Of a stretch of 64,000 bases of DNA, positions 21,080-33,700 are shown one piece after another. Source of the stretch: Plasmodium coatneyi (taxonomy: Eukaryota > Apicomplexa > Aconoidasida > Haemosporida > Plasmodiidae); NCBI RefSeq assembly GCF_001680005.1, contig NC_033561.1, positions 186,001 through 250,000 on the forward strand, written 5' to 3'. How positions within the stretch are numbered: position 1 is the first letter of the stretch; the number at the start of each line of letters is the position of its first letter. The translations under genes and the position numbers were made by a program. The notes beneath the pieces are model-generated. The model was not told where the DNA came from. It searched no databases and saw nothing but the letters and a program-made list of their open reading frames with translations.

Positions 21080-22738
21080 TATAGGTGTATATTTTTCTTT
21101 TCTTCTTCTTCTTCTGTTGTTGTTGTGGATATATGTGGAATGTGAATTTTATTTTTAGAAAAGTTGTTGCCTTCCCTTCCTCTTAGGGAAGGTAATGTTC
21201 CTTCTTCCTTCCTTTCCTTAGACCACCTCCTTCCAGCTGTTGCTGCTGCTGCTTCCTTATTTACACAAAATGTGTGCAAATGTGTTCATATGTGTGTTGA
21301 ATATTTTGTACATATATATATATTTGTTTGATGATTATGAAAAATATGGAAGTTTCTATCAAATTTATCAAAATTTTTTATTTCTTTTCTTTTTATTTTA
21401 CTTTGCTCCATTAATAATGTACATATATTGCTTCATTTTTCTCGAAGGGGCCGTTCATGCATTATATATGTACGTACTACTTATGTATGCACGTACGTAT
21501 GTATGTATATGCATGCACGTGCATACATAGTAATTATGTCATGTTGTACATGGTGTGTAATTATTTGTTATGAATATAATTGGATTACAAAATATGTGAG
21601 CGAATTATGTTCAAACTAGCAAAATAATGACGGAGAGATGGGGCAATAATTCCAATTCCTTGCATATTACATCTTTTATCTATGTAATTTATTATTGCCA
21701 TTTGTGTGGGATTACTCATAGCATATTATATTACAATGTACATTCCATCATAATTGTGTATATACAAGAATACCATTTTCTTCTGTGCTAGGTAAAAATT
21801 TTAATATATATATATATTACTTATTTTATATTTTATTGTTATGTATGTGAAGGACGATTATAAAAAAGTGCTAATACAATTCAGCGTATATTACCTGTAT
21901 GGAATATTCCTTTTTGCTTCCCTTTTAAATATGTACATTTACCCATATCTACTACGAATTATACATTCATAAAATAAATAAATGAAACAAGGATATATAA
22001 TACACACAGAGGAATTATGCAAATGATATGTAAAAAAAAAAAAAAGAATTTATATATGCACACCCTTTACCATATACACCCTTTTACCACAATAATACCT
22101 TACCATAATAATACCTTACTCTAATAATAATGGTACTCCTTGATATATATATATACACTCTCCCCTTCTTTTATTCATTTATGTTGTATTAGTAATATGA
22201 TAACTTCCCCATTTTTTTCTCCTTTTTTTCCGTTTTTTTTTTTTTTTTTTTTTCGCTTGATGTATGTTACAAATAATTCATTCATGGTATATGTGTATTC
22301 TGTGTGTCGCACACATAATAATATTATTATATATGTAGGGCTATGGACAAAGTTCATTAGGAAGGGAAGTATTTAGTGAAGGGGAAAGGTAGTATTTAGT
22401 AGAAAAGTAAGAGGAAAGGAAATTGACTACACCAATCTTATCGAACTGATGAGCAGTGAATGAACTTTTCCTTCCGGCCCCTCCCCCCTCCACTTCTATG
22501 TCCTATTCCTATGTGTGCCTTGCTAATATGTGTATGTGTGTATGTGGTTGCGCTAGAAATTGTTGTTCATCCCTGTGTGCACTTTTTTTTTTTTTTTTAT
22601 ATGAAAGTATTGCACTCCATTATAGTGCCCTGGGCAGGAATGGGGACATTACCCACTACTTACACCTTCCTCGGAGGGTCAAGGGAAGGACATTACATAT
22701 TTAATGGTGTTACATTAGCATGTGTTCCATGTTGTGAG
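21080..22738. other. Gene-free region
   Basis: AT-rich intergenic DNA with a GAA/CTT run (about 21096-21112), GCATGCACGTAC palindromic runs (near 21485-21530), poly(A)/poly(T) and TA repeats. No gene is supported. The right part is the 3' flank of KIR-5, where a segment like TGAAAGTATTGCACTCCATT recalls the KIR-9 3' flank. Confidence 0.5.
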
Positions 22739-22825
22739 TTACATGCTTTGATAATTAATATTTTTCTGTCTTTGTGCGTTCCTTTGTCTCTGTTGTTGTT
22801 CTTTGTTCATTCATCTAGCAGATGA

Positions 22826-24445
22826 TCATCTTCTAGATGCTGATGATGAAGGGGTGGTGGTGGTGTATGGAATGGAATATTCGGACGAATTTATTGTTGT
22901 TGAAATGTCGTCGTTCTCTGTGAATGTGTCGTCGTCAAAGTGGTGACGTCCCATTGTTGTTGTTGCTGTTGTTGTTCTTTTCCCTCTTTTTCTTTTAATG
23001 TTGTTGCTTCCAAAATGGTTACCAAATTGGTTACCAAACCGAGAAGGTAAAAGATTATACTGAAAGGAAGGAAAGGGAAGGAAGTGAAAAGAAGGAAAGG
23101 AAGTGAAATAATGTTTATTATATATTACACACGCATAGGTTATATATATATATACATATATGTGTATATGTGTGTATTACATATACACATGCAATATACG
23201 TTATGTATATATATATAACTATATATATACATGTATATAACATATATGTATGCAGACATATATATATGTGTGTATGTACATATGTACATATATGTATGTT
23301 TATATAAATGTGTTTAATGGACAATTGTATGTACTATTACTTTATATAAAAAAAAACCAAGTGCTGGTAATCCTATTCCTAATGATCCAAATATGGAGGA
23401 AACCACAGTAGGGATAGCAACACCACTACCACCCTCCTGTAGTGATGAACTAAGTACTGACGCTTCCTGTGGTAATGATGAAGAAACTGTTGAGGACAAC
23501 TGTTCGAAACAGGAATTGAGATTCTTCTCATCCTCCGTTTCTGATGGAGGGTCTTGCCCTTCCTCCATAGCTTTTGATTTCAAGTCCCCTGGTTTTGGGA
23601 TAGGGTTGCTACCATCACCATGAACTTTTTGTTTGAACTTCTTATTCCAGAAATCTGTACAGAAGGAATCATTATTATTTGCATGTTCCCCACTTCCACA
23701 ATTTGCACTTACCATGCTATAAGCACCATCAGCTCCACCGTCTTCACCTTTTTCCTTAACACCATTTAGGTAGGTGTCATATGCTCCATTACAAGAACTA
23801 CCACACTCCTTTAGTTGTTTCCATATGGTTCGGTAGTCATGCCAATAGTCAAAGACTTTTTTCCTTCGTTGGAGGAAACTTGTGTCCATATTACTGCTCA
23901 AAAAAGTGTTAGCACACAGTTCGTTGTTTGACACACCATTCAATTTAGTGTAGATGCTTTGTATAACAACCTCAGGTTCAGTAGTCCATCCACTCAATTT
24001 GTCCGATAACATATCCCCTAACCAAAAATAAAAGAAATCACATACTCTTTCACATGGTTGTCCCACCGCTGTGTTCATTTTAGACACAAGACACCAAGCT
24101 TGGGAAAATTTTGTTGCATATTCCCCTGCTTCATGTTGCCACTGATTACTTAATTTCTTATCTAAAATTTCTTCTATTTGTTGTGTCCAAGAACTGATTT
24201 CCGTACATGTATGTTTACCCCTTTTTTCTAATGCTGCGTACACTTTTCTGGAGGGTAAGTCATCCTCACTGCACTCCTATATAGGTGTAATTAAGAAGAA
24301 GTAGAATATGTATTTCTTACTTTTTTTTTTTTTTTTTTTTTTGCATTTTATTGTGTGTTCTGCACATAGAGCAATATTATGTACATAATATATATAGTTG
24401 TTCATATTATAAAAGAAGAGATCGGACCCTTACCGCATTCACCAT
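22826..24445 (-). CDS. KIR: KIR-5: KIR variant antigen with stop-truncated tail
   Basis: KIR of about 393 residues. Exons (minus): 24434-24445 (MVNA, donor GTAAGG), 23341-24276, 22826-23059, all phase 0. The domain exon begins ECSEDDLPSRKVYAALEKR, contains FYFWLGDMLSDKL, and ends with the membrane segment IFGSLGIGLPALGFFLYK. The tail starts YNLLPSRFGNQFGNHFG and is basic then Asp/Thr-rich. Its TGA is at 22828-22826. In the same frame the sequence runs on through a second TGA (22813-22811) into 22 codons ending NINYQSM and TAA at 22741-22739, the usual KIR terminus. The premature stops therefore remove 29 codons, unless they are read through. Confidence 0.88.
23110..23310. repeat. TA/CA-rich microsatellite in KIR-5 intron 2
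   Basis: Repeated TATATATACATATATGTGTA and related blocks fill the intron between the domain and tail exons. Confidence 0.7.
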
Positions 24446-24449
24446 ATCT

Positions 24450-25554
24450 GTTATGTTTTATGTTCCCTACGTTACTGTGTTGGAATGTTAAAAATGTACA
24501 TCTATATATATATGTGTATTGTTTATGTATGTGTTCATAGAGAATATTATATATGTGTGAGAATTCTTCCTGTTCGAAAATGATTATAAAAAGAATATAT
24601 AGAAAATTTTTATTTTCTATTAATAGGGCACATATTGTTTAGTTATTAAATGATACCACGCACATATACATGCATTAAGTCATCATACATGTATATATAA
24701 TTAAAAGCGAAAAGTAGCAACATACGAATATGCTGAAATAAATAAAATAATAATAAAGGAACGATTAAATTTTTCATATACATTCTTTCTATTCATAAAT
24801 TATACTAGTGGATTGTGTATGCATTCTTTTCGAAATATTACCATACTATTCCTATGCTCCCCTCAGGATGTGTATAGGAGCGGAACACTTTATATATGAT
24901 TTATACACGTTGCCAACATGGCATATTTTTTTTTTATATTATTGGATTGTAGTTATACATATTTTTTGGAGGTATTATATTATTTTTTTTTCTTTACACG
25001 CGCTCCCTCCTTCTACTAAATAAAGATAAAATATGCACATGTACGAAGAAAGGAGAGAGGGGCGGGAGATGCGTTTTGTGCGCATATGAATTGTACACTA
25101 CATATATATATGTTAACAGCTTTTTAATAAATTTTTCTTAAGGGATGAAAAAAGCGTAAATCACTAATGGACCCTCAAAATTTTTATTAAGGGAAAAAAA
25201 TTCCATACTCCCCCCCATAGATAACTATTCCCAAAGTGTGTAAAATTTTTATATATTTATTTTATACGAATATATGAAGATCACATGTTATCCTAACTTT
25301 TCCACATAAAGAATATGCACATGAACAATGCCCGAACCGGCAAAAGTAACAACACCACTAACGGTTCGTCCTCATCTGTTTAGAATGAATATACACATAC
25401 ATATTTGTTCATGCAATATTTAATGTACACAATGAACAAGCGAAGGATGGTAATTGGGTAGAAATATATATATAAATATATGTATATATATACGTATGTA
25501 TACATGGTTGCTGCTGCATGTATGTGTATATCTCACCCCTCTTCCTTATATTAG
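24450..25554. other. Gene-free region upstream of an orphan tail exon
   Basis: AT-rich, with ORFs only up to about 70 codons. I looked on the plus strand for the KIR domain exon that should precede the tail relic at 25555 and saw none (no LPS...Y, no YYWLG-like motif, no LYK end). Confidence 0.5.
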
Positions 25555-25926
25555 TACACTTGCCTACTTTTTTGGTTACGTACATAATTTGGAGGAAGAG
25601 AAAGGAACAACAGCAGTAATAGAAACAGAGCAAAGCGGACCCGGAGAGTAAGATCCACTTAACATCACCACTTTGACAACATGTTCTCAGACGGTTCCAC
25701 AGAAGTTTCAACAGTAGCAAGCTCTACAACAGAAGGTGCCTCAACAGAGTACTCTACCACAGTGGATTCGTCATCCAATTTAACAACAACAACAACACAT
25801 TCGTCAGCTGGTGATTCGACGGATGATTCTACCGTATATGGAGAACGACGACGATCACCACAATCAGCAGGGGGAAGGAATAATGGACGGCAGAATAGAA
25901 ATAATGTAAGTTACAGTCGTATGTAA
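25555..25926 (+). pseudogene. KIR: Orphan KIR tail exon (pseudogene)
   Basis: An acceptor-like TTATATTAG is followed by codons reading YTCLLFWLRT, a stop, FGGREREQ-like basic sequence, a second stop after VRST, then HHHFDNMFSDGSTEVS and on through Ser/Thr repeats to NNVSYSRM and TAA at 25926. This is a complete KIR tail exon in length and order (about 123 codons) with two in-frame stops. It is on the plus strand between minus-strand KIR genes and has no domain exon. The last 81 codons are open. Confidence 0.82.
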
Positions 25927-26600
25927 TATTTATAGCACGGAAATTATAATGTATACATACACACACACACTTTTTGTCCGTCATCCCGTGCCGTGACCTT
26001 CCTTCCCTGCTGCTGTTTCTTTATTTCCTCTTTACGTATTACTTCCACCTCTATTGCGCCATATATATTGCATGAGAATCTATTTTCCTGTACGTGACAG
26101 TCTTTCACATGGTTTGGGAAGGGTATGCAATACTTTTTTTTTTTTATTGTCGTTTTTTAATGGAGGGTCTAAGGAAGAAAGGAAAGGAAGGGTCTAAGGA
26201 GGATGGAAGAAAGGAAAGGAAGGGTCTAAGGAGGATGGAAGAAAGGAAAGGAAGGGTCTAAGGAGGATGGAAGAAAGGATGGGAAGGATGTTAGGCGTTG
26301 TTAGGTGGAAGGAAGTTTGTTAGGGGTTGTTAGGTGGAAGGAAGGAAGGTTTGTTAGGGGTGGTTGGTGGAAGGAAGATTGTGTTAGGGGTGGTTGGTGG
26401 AATGAAGATTGTGTTAAGGGTGGTTGGTGGAAGGAAGGAAAGGAGTATCTAAGGAGGAGGAAGGAATGAAGGGAGGAAGAATAAATGATATTCTGCTCCT
26501 TTCCACGCTGTGCAGAAACTACCTTGTCAGTTATACTTTACGGTGGAGGAAACATTCCCCTTCCCTTCCTTTCCCCTTTCAGGTGTTCCATACGATTTTA
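25927..26600. repeat. GGAAGGGTCTAAGGAGGATGG tandem repeats and related purine-rich tract
   Basis: From about 26160 to 26285 there are three near-identical 31-nt units containing GGAAGGGTCTAAGGAGGATG. GTTGTTAGGTGGAAGGAAGG units then follow to about 26470. This is the same repeat class as upstream of the SICAvar genes. No gene. Confidence 0.7.
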
Positions 26601-26601
26601 G

Positions 26602-28194
26602 TTACATTCTACCATAACTAATATTTCTTGACGTCTGCTTTTGTTGTTGTCTTTGTCTCTGTTGTGGTTTCCTTTGTTGTTGTGGTCTATTGTTTGTTCT
26701 TCCCTTTCTGTTAGGTGGTGTTGGCCTACCATTGTATATGGTAGAATTGTCTTCGGTTGAAGTTGTTGACAAGTCTGTTGAATAAAGTGTTGAAGTGTCA
26801 GTTAACGTATCAAAGTCGTTTTCAATTGTTCTTTTTTTCCTGTTGGTTCTGTTTCTATTACTGTTGCCTCCTCCAAAATGGTTACTAATCCATGAAGGTA
26901 ATATATTATACTGAATGAAGGAAGGGAAGGAAGTGGGTGTGAGGGGTGGAAGGAATATGTATTATACATACATATATATATATGTTTATATATATACATA
27001 TATATATATGTTAATATACATACATATATATATATATATATATAATGCACAACGTACAGTCCATTCTCTACATATTTGTCCGTTCATATATAAAAAGAAG
27101 AATGGTATGTGCGCTTGTTTGTGGACGTGTGTACACGATGTAATGGTGTGAGTGTTTGTGCACAATGTATAAGTGTATGTGTGTGTGTCTGCACGTTTTT
27201 ATTATAATTATAATTATGTTAATTACTTTACTCACTTTATAAAGAAGGTAGGCTATTGTTGGTAATGCTCCTATTCCTACTATGGAGGAAATGGCTGCAG
27301 TGGTACCTATATCGGCTGTCGATTTTTCCGTATATACGTTCTCACATTTTATTTCTTGAGGATTGACGGTATCGTAATGGTTGAACATTTCTTTAAATTT
27401 GTCACAATAGCGATTACCACTACGTTCCTCACCATGTAGACTTCCATACACATTATTATAAGCTGAAACAGTTTTATCCAGAAGTTCACTGTACTGAACA
27501 GTACAAGGATAACCCTCACGCTTAGCACCTTCTAATTGTTCCTTTATTTTTTCATGGTCCATATAATACTCATATGCTAGTTTCATTTCGTTGAAAGTGC
27601 TTTGGTCAATATCTTTCGTGCAAATTTCTCCATACTGAATACTGCTATGCACCTCTTTGAGTGCAGTATAAATTTCATTCATAACATCTGAAAACGGCTT
27701 ACTTTCCCGTTCACTTTTCCATACTTTATCACCCAACCAATAGTAAAATAGATAATAAAAATCACCTTCCATTTTCTTCCCTCCTTCACTTTGGTCCTGT
27801 GCTCCATTAATTATGCTACACCAAGCTTTTGCAATGTGCTCAATATCATCTTTAATACTTTCATATTTCGTTAATACAGGATTTAAGGCAGCCGTCAATG
27901 TAGTCTTCTTCTCGTCCCACTTACACAAAGGTGTACCGTGCACAAGGGATTCGTTCCCTGTCTCGAATTCATTGTACATTTTTTTGGAAGGTAATTCTCC
28001 CAAATGGTCCTCCTATAAGGGTAATTAGTATGATATATATGTTCCCATATATTTATCATTTGTTGAATTTATTATATTACACATATAAAGTATTATATGA
28101 ATTAATATATGAATTAATATTTTGTATACACATTTCATTTTAAACAGAAGGGAAGGCTTACCCCAAGTACCTTTTTTCTAGGTTTTGGTGACAT
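26602..28194 (-). CDS. KIR: KIR-6: KIR variant antigen, 3 exons
   Basis: KIR of about 372 residues. Exons (minus): 28162-28194 (MSPKPRKKVLG, donor GTAAGC), 27236-28012, 26602-26910, all phase 0. The domain exon begins EDHLGELPSKKMYNEF and contains WCSIINGAQD, YYLFYYWLGDKVWKS, the LAYEYYMDHEKIKEQL helix, and the membrane segment IVGIGALPTIAYLLYK before GTGAGT. The tail starts YNILPSWISN, is basic (RTNRKKR), carries STLYSTDLSTTST and a Gln/Arg-rich stretch, and ends NISYGRM. WCSIINGAQ and the surrounding pattern are shared with KIR-9, its closest relative here. Intron 2 contains a TA microsatellite. Confidence 0.93.
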
Positions 28195-29014
28195 GGTTTA
28201 TGTGTGTACATATTCCTTTCCATATGTAATGAATTTTTGTTAGGAACGTGTGCTTGTTTTCTTCCTTCCTTATATATATATGTTCATATATATATAACAT
28301 GGAGTATTCAGGAGTTCTTCATATACTTTTGCAAAGTAATTATTATTAATGAACGAATTGAATATGGAAATTTTTTTTCTCTATTTATTTATTTATTTTC
28401 TTCCATAGATCTTCCTTTCTTCCTTTTTTCCTTCCTCCCTTTTTCTTTCTTCCTCCCTCATCTTTCTTCCACTCTACCACCCCTTTAGACCCCCTCTTAC
28501 ACCTCCCCTTACAATCCCCCTTACACACCTAAAGAAAAAAATTCCATTCATTCCACCTATAGGAAAGGTATAATTCATTTTTTTTCTTTAAATACTTTAC
28601 ATCCACCATTAAATTGAAATTAAAATAATAAAAAAATTTTGAGTGCGAACATGCACATATACATAACATTTTACTCATTGAAATGTGCGTAATATACACC
28701 TACTACACCGTTAGAAGGAAGGGGCGTGTGAGGAAGGGAACGATGTAGTTGAAGGGGTGTAACATTCTCTTTTTCTTTTTTCTCATAAAAGGGAATATGA
28801 TTATTAAGGATGTTATCATCATAAATTGTATAGAATAGAACTAAAAACCATGTTGTTTTTATTTCAAATTACCACATAACTTTTGCATTAATTAGTATTA
28901 TGTACATTTTTATTACTTCTTCAACTTAAAATATACTTCTACACACACTCAAAAAAGAAGCAAACAAAAACAGAAAACAAAAAAAGAAGGAACAAAAGGA
29001 GCAAAAACACCAAA
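28195..29014 (+). promoter_or_regulatory. 5' module of exported-protein gene B
   Basis: Upstream of the start at 29015. It carries the family landmarks GAGTGCGAACATGCACATAT (about 28639), CACCGTTAGAAGGAAGGGGC (about 28706), and a weaker ACACACACTCAAAAAAGAAG box (about 28949). The left part (28195-28600) is pyrimidine-rich without a gene. Confidence 0.5.
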
Positions 29015-30102
29015 ATGATGGCACCATTCCCTCCCAAATTTTCAATACTTACCTTCTCGCTGCTGCTCCTGTGGGCACAATACCCTACTCATGTATGACA
29101 GTTACTATGAAATTGTTGAAATTTGATGTGCATATATATTTATTATGAATAAACTTCTATGCTCCTTATTAAAAATAGAAAAAGGGAAAAGAAAAAAGAG
29201 AAAAAAAAATTTTCCACCACCCTAACAACCTTCCACCCTACAACCCCTAACAACCCACCTACCACCCAACACAACCTTCCTTCGCCCTACCATCTTTTTC
29301 TTTTTTTTAGGTGCATGCTTTAAGCACATCATCCAAGGGTGTCGAAACTAACAAGAGAAGTACCACCCCTGGTATGGGTGTAAGAACACTAAAATCCAAG
29401 TGGAGTGATGATGATGGTACATCAAACAACAACAACAACGATGACGTGGTCCCCTTACAGAAGGAAAGAATGGGCAGCCTCTTTGATCAGAACGATAAAA
29501 AATTATATCACCGATTCCATGCAGCAAGAATTGGTAACCATGGTAACAATGAACGTCCCAAAGCGGATAATGATGGTGCTTCCTATCACCCCTTTTGGAA
29601 GAACCGTCGCCACTGCGGTGCAATAGACCGCTCTTTGGACAGCAGTTCCATGGATACTGATTCTATGGAAAGTGTTACTTCCCTATCAACAAATAACAGT
29701 AGCAGCAGCAGTTCCTCCATGGATAGTCTCTTTGAGGAGCGAAGTGATGACTATCATTATGATGATTATTCAAGACCACATATAAAAAATAAAGGACAAC
29801 ATGAAAGAAGAATAGGGGTATTCCACCCCAGGGAATATCGACCTAGGGGATTTTTTAATAAATTGTTATATGCTATAAAAAGAAGATTATGGACAAGAAA
29901 AGGCGGAGCACTCCTGTCCCCTCTTGTGTTGACCCTTAGCATTTTATATGTATTAGCTTTGTGTTGTGTTGGTTTGATTGTGACCCTTTCCATAGGCAGT
30001 CCACCACCACCCTATGCATGGACGCAAAGTGGTTTTGCCACTGTTGCTTTTATGGTATGTATTCTTTTGAGTGTAAAATTAGGTACAAATTGGAACGCTT
30101 GA
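29015..30102 (+). CDS. Exported-type protein B: signal-peptide exon plus two-TM exon
   Basis: Exons 29015-29092 (MMAPFPPKFSILTFSLLLLW leader, then AQYPTH, donor GTATGA) and 29311-30102 (starts VHALSTSSKG after TTTTTTTTAG); phase 0 intron. About 289 residues. After the leader come charged and low-complexity sequence (poly-Asn, poly-Ser, DYHYDDY), a basic helix (FNKLLYAIKRRLWTRKG) and two hydrophobic segments (LVLTLSILYVLALCCVGLIV and FATVAFMVCILLSV). Same family as the genes at 31189 and 17721. RTLKSK resembles, but does not satisfy, the RxLxE/Q/D export motif. Likely secreted into the vacuole or host cell membrane; function unknown. Confidence 0.78.
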
Positions 30103-30739
30103 GGAATCGTTACGAACCATTTGGAAACCGATTCGGAGGAACCGTTGTTTTGGGGGGAAGGGAACCTTCCTTTTGGAAGAATTTTTTTTAATCTAAACAA
30201 GAAAAATGATCCAAATTTATGGCGAACATAGAATACGTGTGCAATAAATGAAAAAAACTGCGTAACGGAAATTATATGTACCATGATCTTTTGTGCGCAT
30301 TAGGTATTATAGCAGCTACTCAAAATTCCTAACGGAAATATGATAAGTAATGCTGTTCACGTACATATTAATGAATCTGTGTATAATATTTTTGTACGAT
30401 GCCAATACTTATTATTATCAATTTAAAGGTACAAAAATAATTGACAACAGTGGAACATTGTTGTACACTCTCTCTCCATAGGAAAATTGATCAGAGTATA
30501 TTACAAAAAAAAAGCACAAAAAATTTGCTCCCTACACATAACCCCTAAACCGAAGTAGCAATATGAATGCCCTACATCTAAACGAAAAAAAACATTCCAC
30601 CATTTCACCATCTGAGAACATAAGAAAACTAATATACTCCCTTAAACAGTTTCTATTCACTGTTGTATCTGAATTTAAAACAATAAAATTTGGGCACACA
30701 TGCATAATTGCAATATGCTGAAAATATGAGCAAATCGTA

Positions 30740-31188
30740 CTCATTACACTGTTAGAACTGTTATATAATTAGAGAGCGAACTTTTTTCCTTCGCTCTCTC
30801 TCTCTTTCTCTTTGCAGAAAAAAAAAAAAAGAATAAGAACCCCTCCCACTGCATTTGAATATTATAATTATATATATGCAATTAAAAAAATGAACTACTT
30901 CTTTTTTTTTAATTATGATTATTTTTTTTTTCTACAAATATACATATATATATATTTTTTTTTGTATGTTGTAATAGTAAATTCTTTTATTTTTAAAATA
31001 TATATGTAACACACACTCAAAAGGAAGAAATAACATTCAATCATATGCGCACGCAAACAACTTCATAAACACTTTGTATTACTAAAAAAGAAAGAAAGAA
31101 AAATATCCTTTATTTTAAACTTGTTTCCTTTTAAAAGAAAAAGAAAATTAAAAAAACAAAAAAGAAGGAAGCAAAAAAAAAAAGTAAA
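30740..31188 (+). promoter_or_regulatory. 5' module of exported-protein gene C
   Basis: Contains ACACTGTTAGAACTG (about 30747), a poly(A) then AATAAGAACCCCTCCCACTG block resembling 660-700, ATGAACTACTTC, and the AATATATATGTAACACACAC box (about 30998) followed by TCAAAAGGAAG. It closely parallels 556-840 of the window. 30103-30740 has no supported gene. Confidence 0.5.
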
Positions 31189-32026
31189 ATGGCACCTCTG
31201 ACGAAATATTTAATATTCACCTTTGCCCTGCTGCTCCTTTGGCAACATTCCAACCACTACGTAAGATTAGAAGCTACTGCTATATTTTTAAAATTTTCAC
31301 ATATTTATTATGATTATCTTTTTACGTAATTATTAAAAAGCATAGAAAAAAAAATATTTCCACCCCCAACCCTTCATTCTAGTACCCCTAACAACCTTCC
31401 TTCGCCCTACCCTTCCTTACCCCTTCCTTACCTATTTTTTTTTTTAGGTGAGCGCAAAGGGCACATATGATTCGTCAGATGGAAGCGATGCAAGCAGTAC
31501 AAGCAGTGTAGGATCATCATCAATAACAAGTGGTGGAACGAACACAAGAACACAATTACCAAATCAATTTCAGCATAAAAGTTATAAAGACCCTTTAAAA
31601 AGCACCTTCCCAAATGAACCATATGAAGCACCACATAATGAACCACCTAAAAAATCAAATTTAGGAACAAATTCATGTGATTTATCACATAGAAGGAAGA
31701 ATAATACCACCTTAAAAGATACCACCTTGCGAGACAAATGTCGAAGGTTGTATAAAAAATGTAAATATGGGAAATTTAAACATAGAAGTTTACTAATCCT
31801 TATATTGGGCATTTTAACCTTCTGTGGGCTAATTCTGTATTATGGGAACCCGTATATGGCAGCTTCTGCTACTCCTAGTGCAAGTGGATCACAGACTATA
31901 ACGTGGGCATGCCCAATTTTTACAATTGTCGGACTCCTTATGATAGGCGCATTAGTAGGACGTCACTATTACCGAGCTCGAAAAAAATATATCCAACGAT
32001 CCAAATATAAAAAGTACAAATTATAA
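31189..32026 (+). CDS. Exported-type protein C: signal-peptide exon plus two-TM exon
   Basis: Exons 31189-31260 (MAPLTKYLIFTFALLLLW leader, donor GTAAGA) and 31448-32026 (VSAKGTYDSS); phase 0 intron. About 216 residues. The leader is followed by Ser/Thr/Gly-rich sequence, a basic Cys-containing stretch (RDKCRRLYKKCKYGKFKHR), two hydrophobic segments (SLLILILGILTFCGLILYYG and ACPIFTIVGLLMIGALVG) and a strongly basic C-terminus (RSKYKKYKL). It is in tandem with gene B and the two look like a local duplication, though the middle regions differ. No canonical export motif was found. Confidence 0.78.
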
Positions 32027-33700
32027 GTTATAAATCAAACTTATAAGTTGTACAAGTTGTAAAATGTGGAAATGTGGATCATTTGTCTTTTTTTTCTCCC
32101 CCATAGCCCCCCCCATATATTTTTCTATATTATATATATATTTTTTTTGCCCAAACTTTTTGTGCACATTTTTGCACATCTATCCTTCAAACACCTTAAA
32201 AAATATGTGTATATAGTTTTTTTTTTTTTCGTATGGATGATCAATTCCTTATCCGCCTCACACATATATGTGTGGGGGGGGGAGGTGTTGATTGTGTCCA
32301 ATCCATACACCACTTCAATCCATGTTGACATGGATAGGCTATGGACAGGATAAACTGCTGCACCTACACTTCCTGTGAAAGGAAATTTTTTGTTCATTAA
32401 AAGGTGTGTTTTAATAGTGGTGAATTGTAGGCCCACTATGACTACATGCGTGCGCACATAAAATCATTCTTGCATGCATAAATTTCCCCGTCTGCTGTTC
32501 GGAGTGACTTAACTGTGGAGGAATGTGTGGCCAACACATTGCTACACTGTTATATCCATGGAACTTGAGCAATTTTTTTTTTGGGGGGGGTTTGCACTTT
32601 CCATAAAAAAAGTTTAGGATCATAATATATACAAAGTCGCTCACTCAATTCACTTCCCTTCCTTCTCATTCAATTCATTTCCTTCTCATTCAATTCATTT
32701 CCTTCTCATTCAATTCACTATACTTCTCATTCAATTTACTTAACTATACCTCTCCATTCAATTCACTATACTTCCTCATTCACTTCACGCTCTTGCACGC
32801 CATTGTTTATGTGTCATATATATACATAATCATACGAAAGGGGGAAAATAAACCAAAAATTTTAGAAAATAAACATATATACAAAAATTAAAGAAATTAA
32901 TAAAATTCATAAAATGGAATGAACACGGAAGGGGAAAGCACACTTTAATATATATATGTTCAAAGAACATAATCTACATTAAAAAGAAGGAAAGGAGCGA
33001 ACGAAGTAGAAGGAGTGAAGGAAAGGAAGTAAAGGTATGGGATCCGGTTTTAGGGTTAAGGAAAGGAAAAACCGGTGAAGGTGTGAAGGAGTGGAGGAAG
33101 GCAGGAGTGAAGGAGTGAAAAAAAAGAGGGTGAGCTCCCTTTTTACAATATACACATGCACTTAAAAGAAGGAATAGAAGGAATAAGAAGGAAAGAAGGA
33201 ATGAAAAAGAAAAGGAAAGGAATAAGAAGGAATGAGGAAAGTGGAAGAATGAAAGAAAGAAAAAAAAAATAATAAAATTTAAGAGGAGTGAGGAAGCTTA
33301 GCTCAAAAATAATAACAAAATATATATATGTACATATTACATATGAACGAACAACTCCAATAACGTACATATCATATAAATAGAATAAAAGAAGGAGAAT
33401 AAAAAAAAAAAGAAAAAGCAAAAAAAAATAGAACCAAAAAAGAAAAAACGAAGAAGGGAAGAAGCAAACATTACCATTCTTACATAAATAGTAGGTTGTA
33501 TATATAGGTATATATATACCTATACATATATATATGTGTATATATATGTTCAAGCAAGGAAATTTGTCCATTTTATAACACAAAAATTTCCTTATACAAG
33601 GAAAAAGGGGGGAAAGGAAAAAGGCAAAAAATATATATATATATATAAAAGGAACAATTTTTAACTTAAATTTCCCTGTATAAAGAGGTGTGTACGAAAA
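32027..33700. other. Gene-free region with CATTCAATTCATTTCCTTCT minisatellite
   Basis: From about 32640 to 32795 there are five to seven imperfect 20-nt units of CATTCAATTCATTTCCTTCT. From about 32985 to 33265 the + strand is GGAAGGAA-rich. Poly(A) and TA runs fill the remainder. The 205-codon minus-strand ORF here is Phe/Leu/Ser-rich translation of that purine tract, not a gene. Confidence 0.65.

Noticed and set aside
22456..22825. Overlapping plus-strand ORFs of 82 and 121 codons with hydrophobic stretches
   Set aside because: They overlap the 3' flank and tail of KIR-5 on the other strand and lack a consistent gene structure.
29311..29420. Classical PEXEL export motif in exported protein B (RTLKSK)
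   Set aside because: The fifth residue should be Glu, Gln or Asp; Ser does not fit. Export by this route is not claimed.
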